Shown here in pieces: positions 56,104-64,000 of a DNA stretch of 64,000 nucleotides. The translations under genes were made by a program, and so were the position numbers. This DNA is from Corynebacterium atypicum (GTDB lineage Bacteria > Actinomycetota > Actinomycetes > Mycobacteriales > Mycobacteriaceae): NCBI RefSeq assembly GCF_000732945.1, contig NZ_CP008944.1:434001-498000 (forward strand), read 5' to 3'. Every line of letters starts with the position of its first letter. Position 1 is the first letter of the stretch. The notes beneath the pieces were generated by a model, which had not been told where the DNA came from, made no database searches, and saw only the letters and a list, made by a program, of their open reading frames with translations.

Positions 56104-56639
56104 TTCGCCCGGAGCGCGAGGAAAAGGCGGCGAAGCCCTGCGCGGCGCGGGGTGGGAAGGCGCGCGATTTACTTGGCGGAAAGGTGCGCTGGCAGGAGCT
56201 GACCGTGCGCGATGCCGCCCGCCTCGCCGCGTTGGAGCAGGTGCTTTTTGCCGGTGAGTCCCCGTGGTCGGCACGCGAGCTGGCCGCGGAGATCGGCGCC
56301 GCGCACACGTATTATCTGGGCTGCTGGCTCGAGGATGGGCTGGTGGGATACGCGGGCCTGGGTTGTCTGGGCACCGCGAGCGCCCCGGAGTACGAGGTGC
56401 ACACCGTCGGGGTGGACCCCGGATGCCAGGGCCGCGGGCTGGGCCGCGGGTTGATACGCCGGCTGCTCGCGGTGGCTGACGAGCGCCCCGGACCCGTCTT
56501 CCTTGAGGTGCGGTGCGATAACGCGCCCGCGGTGGGTTTGTATGAGTCGCTGGGCTTCGCCCGGCTTGGGGTGCGCCGCGGCTACTACCAGCCCTCGGGG
56601 GCGGATGCGTGGACGATGCGCCGGCTGCCGCGCAAGTAG
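56094..56639 (+). CDS. rimI: Ribosomal-protein-alanine N-acetyltransferase
   Basis: GNAT acetyltransferase, 181 residues. Acetyl-CoA-binding Q-G-R-G-L-G-R-G near the [11 protein letters not shown] segment, followed by [20 protein letters not shown] and a Tyr-rich end ([15 protein letters not shown]) typical of RimI. About 30 charged residues precede the domain. GTG 56094 overlaps the tsaB stop by ten bases. Sits between tsaB and tsaD as in many bacteria. Confidence 0.9.
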   Translation: MPVVRPEREEKAAKPCAARGGKARDLLGGKVRWQELTVRDAARLAALEQVLFAGESPWSARELAAEIGAAHTYYLGCWLEDGLVGYAGLGCLGTASAPEYEVHTVGVDPGCQGRGLGRGLIRRLLAVADERPGPVFLEVRCDNAPAVGLYESLGFARLGVRRGYYQPSGADAWTMRRLPRK

Positions 56640-56661
56640 CCGCGGATTATCCTTAAGAGCC

Positions 56662-57744
56662 ATGATCATCTTGGCAGTGGAGTCCTCGTGCGATGAGACC
56701 GGCGTGGGCATCGTCGAGCTGGATCCAGATTCCGGCGAGGTGACGGTGCTGGCTAATCAGGTTGCCTCGTCGATGCGCGAGCATGCGCCGTTTGGCGGGG
56801 TGGTCCCGGAGATCGCTGCGCGCGCGCACCTGGCGGCTATCGTGCCGGTGACTTGCGCGGCGCTTGACGAAGCCGGCGTTGAGCGGCCCGATTGCGTCGC
56901 TGCGACGGTGGGGCCCGGGCTCGCCGGCGCGCTTCTGGTCGGGGCCTCGGCGGCGAAGGCGTACGCCGCGGCCTGGGGGGTGCCGTTTTACGGGGTGAAC
57001 CACTTGGGCGGCCACGTGGCGGTGGGATCTTTGGCGTACGGGCGCAACTTGGGTCGTGCGGTGGCGCTGTTGGTTTCCGGGGGGCACACTCAGCTTCTGG
57101 CCGTTGGCGCGGACGGCTTGCCCACCGAGGAGCTCGGGGCGACGCTTGACGACGCCGCGGGCGAGGCCTTTGACAAGGTCTCCCGGCTTCTGGGGTTGGG
57201 CTACCCGGGCGGGCCGGCGATTCAGCGAGCGGCGGCCGACGGCGACCCTGCGGCGATCGCCTTCCCGCGGGCGCTGTTGCGCGCCAAGGATGAGGAGCAT
57301 GGCCACCGGCACGATTTCTCGTTTAGCGGGGTTAAGACTGCGGTGGCGCGCCATCTGGAGGCTGCGGAGCGGGAGCAGCGCCGGGTGCGCTTGGCCGACG
57401 TCGCGGCGAGTTTCCAGGAGGCGGTCTGCGACGTGCTGAGCTTCAAGGCCGTCCGGGCCTGCGTGGATATGGGCGCGCCGACGCTCCTGCTCGGTGGCGG
57501 GGTGGCGGCGAACGCGAGGCTGCGGGAGCTGGCTCGGCAGCGGTGCGCGGCGGCAGGGATCGAGCTGGTGGTTCCCTCTCCGGCGCTGTGCACGGACAAC
57601 GGCCTGATGATGGCGGTGCTGGCGGCTAAGCTCATCGCGTCGGGTGCGGGGCCGTCCGGGTACGCGACGGGCACGGATACGGGGTTGGAGGTTCAGCAGC
57701 TGCTGGTCGCGCCGGCGGGGCCGGCCGAGCCGGCGCGCGCGTAG
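56662..57744 (+). CDS. tsaD: tRNA N6-adenosine threonylcarbamoyltransferase
   Basis: Catalytic subunit of t6A formation. [16 protein letters not shown] opens the ASKHA fold. The iron-binding region reads NHLGGH, keeping both metal His though the usual Glu between them is Gly, as in other actinobacteria that vary this site. [38 protein letters not shown] and the late CTDNGLMM fit. 360 residues from ATG 56662; the longer upstream frame overlaps rimI. Confidence 0.96.
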   Translation: MIILAVESSCDETGVGIVELDPDSGEVTVLANQVASSMREHAPFGGVVPEIAARAHLAAIVPVTCAALDEAGVERPDCVAATVGPGLAGALLVGASAAKAYAAAWGVPFYGVNHLGGHVAVGSLAYGRNLGRAVALLVSGGHTQLLAVGADGLPTEELGATLDDAAGEAFDKVSRLLGLGYPGGPAIQRAAADGDPAAIAFPRALLRAKDEEHGHRHDFSFSGVKTAVARHLEAAEREQRRVRLADVAASFQEAVCDVLSFKAVRACVDMGAPTLLLGGGVAANARLRELARQRCAAAGIELVVPSPALCTDNGLMMAVLAAKLIASGAGPSGYATGTDTGLEVQQLLVAPAGPAEPARA

Positions 57745-57781
57745 CCGCGGCGCGGAATTTGGCAGTCGCACGTGTTGAATG

Positions 57782-57808
57782 CTGGCACTTGCCGGGGTAG
57801 AGTGCCAA
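57782..57808. promoter_or_regulatory. CIRCE-like element upstream of groES-groEL
   Basis: CTGGCACTT - nine bases - GAGTGCCAA. The right arm is perfect for the actinobacterial HrcA site and the left differs at both ends. A second, weaker copy (TTGGCAGTC - nine bases - GAATGCTGG, 57759-57785) overlaps its left side. HrcA repression of the chaperone operon is likely. Confidence 0.75.
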
Positions 57809-57910
57809 GCAGGTTGTTGGACACACAGTTGTTCACCCGCGACGACGGCTGTGGCGCTTCCACCACGCAACCTTCCGAAGCGAAAGCCTTGCACAATTGG
57901 AGGAATGACA

Positions 57911-58210
57911 GTGGCTAACGTCAACATCACCCCGCTTGAAGACCGCATCCTGGTTCAGATTAACGAGGCCGAGACCACCACCAAGTCCGGCCTGGTCATC
58001 CCGGATACGGCCAAGGAGCGCCCGCAGGAGGCGACCGTGATCGCCGTGGGCAAGGGCCGCTTCGATGCCGACGGCAAGCGCGTCCCCGTCGACGTCGAAG
58101 AGGGCGATACCGTGATCTTCTCGCGCTACGGCGGCACCGAGATTAAGTACGACGGCCAGGACTACCTGATTCTTTCGGCCCGCGACGTGCTCGCGGTCGT
58201 CGCGAAGTAG
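57911..58210 (+). CDS. groES: Co-chaperonin GroES
   Basis: Lid of the GroEL cage. [41 protein letters not shown] and [18 protein letters not shown] cover the 99-residue protein. GTG 57911 has GGAGGA at good spacing; ATG 57905 touches that site. Same operon as groEL. Confidence 0.97.
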   Translation: MANVNITPLEDRILVQINEAETTTKSGLVIPDTAKERPQEATVIAVGKGRFDADGKRVPVDVEEGDTVIFSRYGGTEIKYDGQDYLILSARDVLAVVAK

Positions 58211-58213
58211 TAA

Positions 58214-59839
<1,626 letters not shown>

Positions 59840-59880
59840 TAAAGCCCGTGCCGCAAAACGCGGCAGCCTTGCTTCACTCC

Positions 59881-59907
59881 GGCCCGCAGGATGTTCTCCT
59901 GCGGGCC
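59881..59907. terminator. Strong hairpin between groEL and whcB
   Basis: Perfect 11-bp stem GGCCCGCAGGA/TCCTGCGGGCC with loop TGTTC. No T run follows; it lies between convergent genes and may act in both directions. Confidence 0.6.
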
Positions 59908-59962
59908 GCTGGTCTGTGGTGGGCTCTTAAGGCCGCTTATGGCCGCAGGCCGCACCGCGGGG

Positions 59963-60253
59963 TTAGGCCCGGCTGAATTCCCGGCGGCGCAGAATGGTCA
60001 TGCGCTCGGACTCGCTCAGCCCGCCCCACACCCCGTAGGGTTCGCCCACGCGCAGGGCGTGCTCCCGGCACTCGGCGATGACGGGGCAGACCTGGCAGAT
60101 GGCCTTGGCGCGGGCCTCGCACAGCGCCCGCGAGCGGCCCCGCTCTCCTTCGGGGTGGTAGAAGGCCGAGGAGTCCTGGCCCCGGCAGGCTCCCTTAAGC
60201 TGCCAGTCCCAGAAGTCCGCGTTGGGTCCGGGGAGGAGATCGGGAACGGTCAT
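59963..60253 (-). CDS. whcB: WhiB-family iron-sulfur regulator
   Basis: 96-residue redox-responsive regulator. The four cluster Cys are 23, 53, 56 and 62 (GACRGQ; ICQVCPVIAEC), followed by the GVWGG turn and a basic C-terminus (RRREFSRA). WhiB proteins bind the principal sigma factor. Position next to sigD matches whcB in C. glutamicum; the symbol rests on that. AAGGAG precedes the ATG at some distance. Confidence 0.85.
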   Translation of the reverse strand: MTVPDLLPGPNADFWDWQLKGACRGQDSSAFYHPEGERGRSRALCEARAKAICQVCPVIAECREHALRVGEPYGVWGGLSESERMTILRRREFSRA

Positions 60254-60625
60254 GAAGTTTAAGCTCCTTGTGTCACGCCTTTGTGGTGCCGGCCCTGAGC
60301 TGGCGTCAAGACGCCTCGGGTGCGGGAGGCTTTGGGCCTAGCCGCACCCGATCGAGGGCCCGGGCACTAGCCAAGCCGGTCCGGGTAAACCGATCCTTTC
60401 GCGGGGGTAGCGCGCCGGCGAAAGCTTGGTTTCCGGTGCGTGGTCACCGTCATCTTGCTGCAAAAATGCTGGGGTTTCCGGATGGTGAATTCTTGGTTCT
60501 TTCCGTACTGGGCGGCCCGTGCCGGCGGTCGGCGCGGTGGGGCGCCGTGCGTGGGGTCGCTTAGGGTAAAGTGCGGCGGAGAATAAATTTTTCTGATCAA
60601 CCCTCAGAAAGCTTCCCTGCGAGAC
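60254..60625. promoter_or_regulatory. whcB/sigD divergent control region
   Basis: About 370 non-coding bases. TTAGGG at 60561 and TAAATT at 60584, 17 bases apart, form a candidate sigD promoter 37 bases before its start. No other element is clear. Confidence 0.35.
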
Positions 60626-61195
60626 GTGAATGATACTGATGCCGAGCTCCAGCGGCTGGCCCCGAAAGCCGTCCGCGGGGACCGCCGGGCACTCAAGGAG
60701 ATCATCCGGCTGATCTATCCGCTCGTGTTGCGCTACGCTCGCGCCCGCATCGGCGGCGGAAAGACTCCCACCCCGGAGGACGTAGCGCAGGAGACCTGCC
60801 TGGCTGTGGCGACCTCGATCGGCCGCTACCACGAGCGCGGCCGGCCGTTCATGGCGTACGTCTACAGCATCGCGTTTAACAAGGTGGCCGACGCGCACCG
60901 GGCGATGTCGCGCGATAAGAGCTTGCCCACCGAGGAGGTGCCCGAGCGTGGATTTCACCCGAATACCCCCGAGTTAGCAGCGTTGGCGCAGGACGGAAGT
61001 AACAGAGTGCGCGCTCTTCTCGATTCTTTGGGTGACAAGGCCAGAGACATCGTGATCTTGCGGGTGATCGTTGGGCTTTCGGCCGAGGAGACTGCGGCGG
61101 CGGTCAACAGCACGCCGGGCGCAGTGCGCGTGGCCCAGCACCGCGCGTTAGCGAAATTGCGCGATCTCGTGCAGCGGGGAGAAGACGATGGATAA
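60626..61195 (+). CDS. sigD: ECF-type RNA polymerase sigma factor SigD
   Basis: 189-residue ECF sigma factor. Region 2 (LVLRYARARI, DVAQETCLAVATSIGRYHERGRPFMAYVYSIAFNKVADAHRA) and region 4 (DIVILRVIVGLSAEETAAAVNSTPGAVRVAQHRALAKL) are clear. In corynebacteria and mycobacteria SigD controls cell-envelope genes and is held by RsdA, encoded next. GTG 60626, no strong ribosome site. Overlaps rsdA by eight bases. Confidence 0.93.
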   Translation: MNDTDAELQRLAPKAVRGDRRALKEIIRLIYPLVLRYARARIGGGKTPTPEDVAQETCLAVATSIGRYHERGRPFMAYVYSIAFNKVADAHRAMSRDKSLPTEEVPERGFHPNTPELAALAQDGSNRVRALLDSLGDKARDIVILRVIVGLSAEETAAAVNSTPGAVRVAQHRALAKLRDLVQRGEDDG

Positions 61196-61883
61196 GCGCG
61201 ACCTGGAGCGAGTCCGGGCCGACGACGAGCTTGTCGATTGGCTCGCCGCGGGGCACGGCTCGCCGGAGGCGACAGACGACGAGGTTGCAGGCCTGCTGGC
61301 GCAGCTTCGCGACGAAGCGCGCGCGGACATGCCGCCGGCACCCGAGTACCTTGCGGGCCCGCCCGAGCCGCGCCGGGGCTGGGTGGCGGGCCTGATCGGG
61401 GCCGCCGCAGCGACTTTGATCATCGCGGTCAGCGGCGTGGTGCTGCAGACGACCGGCCTGATCGGCGGCCAGCGGGACCAGGCGACGATTGTGGCGCCGG
61501 CGAGCACCCTGGGCCAGCTGCAGGATGCCTCTGCGAACGGGGACAAAGACGCCGCCCAACGCCTCTTAGACGAGGCTCAGAAGCTAGTTGATGGGATCAA
61601 GGACAAGAACTCCGCGCAGGCGGCAAACGGGAGACTCCAGCGCAGCATTCCGACGACGGTGACGGTCACGCAGACCCCGGAGCCCGGGGACGGTACTGAC
61701 GACGCGCCGGCGCCTGTGCCGCCAGAGCCCAGCCCGGAGACTCTCACCGTCACGCAGATCATGGTGGTGACGACCACCGTGGCCCCGCCGGCGGCGACGG
61801 TAGAGCCACAGCTGACCTCGAGTCCGGACGCTGCGCCGGCCACCCCCTCCGGCTCGCGGGCAGCCGAGCCCGCTGCGGGCTAG
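61188..61883 (+). CDS. rsdA: Anti-sigma-D factor RsdA
   Basis: 231-residue membrane anti-sigma factor. The N-terminal 65 residues (DLERVRADDELVDWLAAG) would bind SigD; one membrane helix follows at about 67-87 (GWVAGLIGAAAATLIIAVSGV), then a helical segment and a Thr/Pro-rich extracytoplasmic tail. ATG has GGGGAGAAG upstream. Its stop overlaps that of the next gene on the other strand within CTAG. Confidence 0.9.
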   Translation: MDKRDLERVRADDELVDWLAAGHGSPEATDDEVAGLLAQLRDEARADMPPAPEYLAGPPEPRRGWVAGLIGAAAATLIIAVSGVVLQTTGLIGGQRDQATIVAPASTLGQLQDASANGDKDAAQRLLDEAQKLVDGIKDKNSAQAANGRLQRSIPTTVTVTQTPEPGDGTDDAPAPVPPEPSPETLTVTQIMVVTTTVAPPAATVEPQLTSSPDAAPATPSGSRAAEPAAG

Positions 61884-62251
61884 GCGCCGCGCATGCCGTC
61901 GACGTAGCCCAGGGCGTAGTCCCAGGGCACGTAGGCGCTCACGTCGGGGTCAGCGCTGGGTTCGTGGACCGGGCTGATCGTCTCGCGGAGCGTGGCGCGC
62001 ATGTTGGCAGCGAGGATGTCCCAGTCGAAGTAGTGGAACTCCTCGCAGTCTTCACAAAAAAAGAAGATTCCGCGCATGCCGCGGGGCTCGAGCAGGCGAC
62101 GGAACTCCTCGACCAACTCCAGGTCCCGAGCGATCGCGAGGCGTTCCTCGGGCGAAATCGGCTCTACCGGCGTGTCGTCGGTAAGAAATGAGGCCGGATC
62201 GTTCGGGTCGTCTGCAAACGGGTCGCGCGGCATCTGATGGTCAAAGTTCAC
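61880..62251 (-). CDS. DUF5319 family protein
   Basis: 123 residues, acidic, starting VNFDHQMPRDPFADDPNDP. The stretch GIFFFCEDCEEFHYFDWDILAANM, with a C-x2-C pair, is the hallmark of this actinobacterial family found beside sigD and guaB. Function unknown. GTG 62251 gives the family's full N-terminus; ATG 62233 is an alternative. Converges on rsdA. Confidence 0.8.
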   Translation of the reverse strand: MNFDHQMPRDPFADDPNDPASFLTDDTPVEPISPEERLAIARDLELVEEFRRLLEPRGMRGIFFFCEDCEEFHYFDWDILAANMRATLRETISPVHEPSADPDVSAYVPWDYALGYVDGMRGA

Positions 62252-62374
62252 ACTGGCCGATCCTATTGATCCATACCCGCAAAGGGCAATAGCGCTGCCC
62301 GGCGGCCGCGCGCCCCGAGTATCCCGCGGTGCGGGCTCAGCCACTAAAGTTGCGTTCAGCACCGTTATCGTTGA

Positions 62375-63937
<1,563 letters not shown>

Positions 63938-64000
63938 GCGAGATCCGCCACAAGAGTTAACCTAGCCATTTGCGCACCCAATCCGCCCGCGCCTCGCGCA

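Overview
This is high-GC chromosomal DNA from an actinobacterium, most probably a Corynebacterium. The evidence is DtxR-type iron boxes, whcB/sigD/rsdA next to guaB, ribosomal protein genes split by focA/fdhD, an ESX-4 type VII secretion locus lying between truA/rplQ and rplM/rpsI/glmM, and a His-tailed GroEL. Most of the window is conserved housekeeping sequence. The accessory parts are an iron-uptake cluster at the left, the ESX-4 locus with a fatty-acid methylation gene pair inside it, and a low-GC island between rpsI and glmM.

Layout. 1-10.6 kb: a complete hydroxamate-siderophore cluster (siderophore reductase, substrate-binding lipoprotein, PLP decarboxylase, N-hydroxylase, a fused acyltransferase-NIS synthetase, two FecCD permeases and an ATPase) with three DtxR-like boxes. 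10.9-17.4 kb: rplN-rplX-rplE and rpsH-rplF-rplR-rpsE-rpmD-rplO, separated by focA, fdhD and a small DUF6457-type gene. 17.5-22.2 kb: an arsenate-reductase-like protein with a replaced catalytic Cys, then secY-adk-map and an L,D-transpeptidase. 22.4-28.4 kb: infA, rpsM-rpsK-rpsD-rpoA-rplQ, a PRC-barrel/DUF2382 protein and truA. 28.5-41.4 kb: ESX-4 (eccB, mycP, eccD, eccC, a TIGR03931-type protein and two WXG100 proteins), with a tmsA/tmsB pair for 10-methyl fatty acids between eccB and mycP. 41.9-42.9 kb: rplM-rpsI. 42.9-45.0 kb: low-GC island with a response regulator, a small membrane protein and a secreted precursor. 45.0-49.3 kb: glmM, two unfamiliar helical or Pro/Cys-rich proteins, and an alpha/beta-hydrolase-like protein. 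49.4-57.7 kb: glmS, alr, tsaE, a VKOR, an AspT/YidE-type transporter, tsaB, rimI and tsaD. 57.8-63.9 kb: groES-groEL behind a CIRCE-like element, whcB, sigD-rsdA, a DUF5319 gene and guaB.

The siderophore genes form one functional unit: make the hydroxamate, import it and reduce it, all probably repressed by DtxR with iron. The t6A genes tsaE, tsaB and tsaD cluster with alr and rimI. glmM and glmS supply amino sugars for peptidoglycan.

The most unusual observation is that four genes (eccB, eccC, the island response regulator and the AspT-like transporter) each carry a one-base frameshift at a homopolymer run. eccC also carries an in-frame TGA where a Trp codon is expected. Either the ESX-4 apparatus is decaying or the assembly has homopolymer errors. 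The sequence alone cannot decide, although the TGA is harder to explain as a homopolymer error. All functional names are from reading motifs and gene order; no database search was run.
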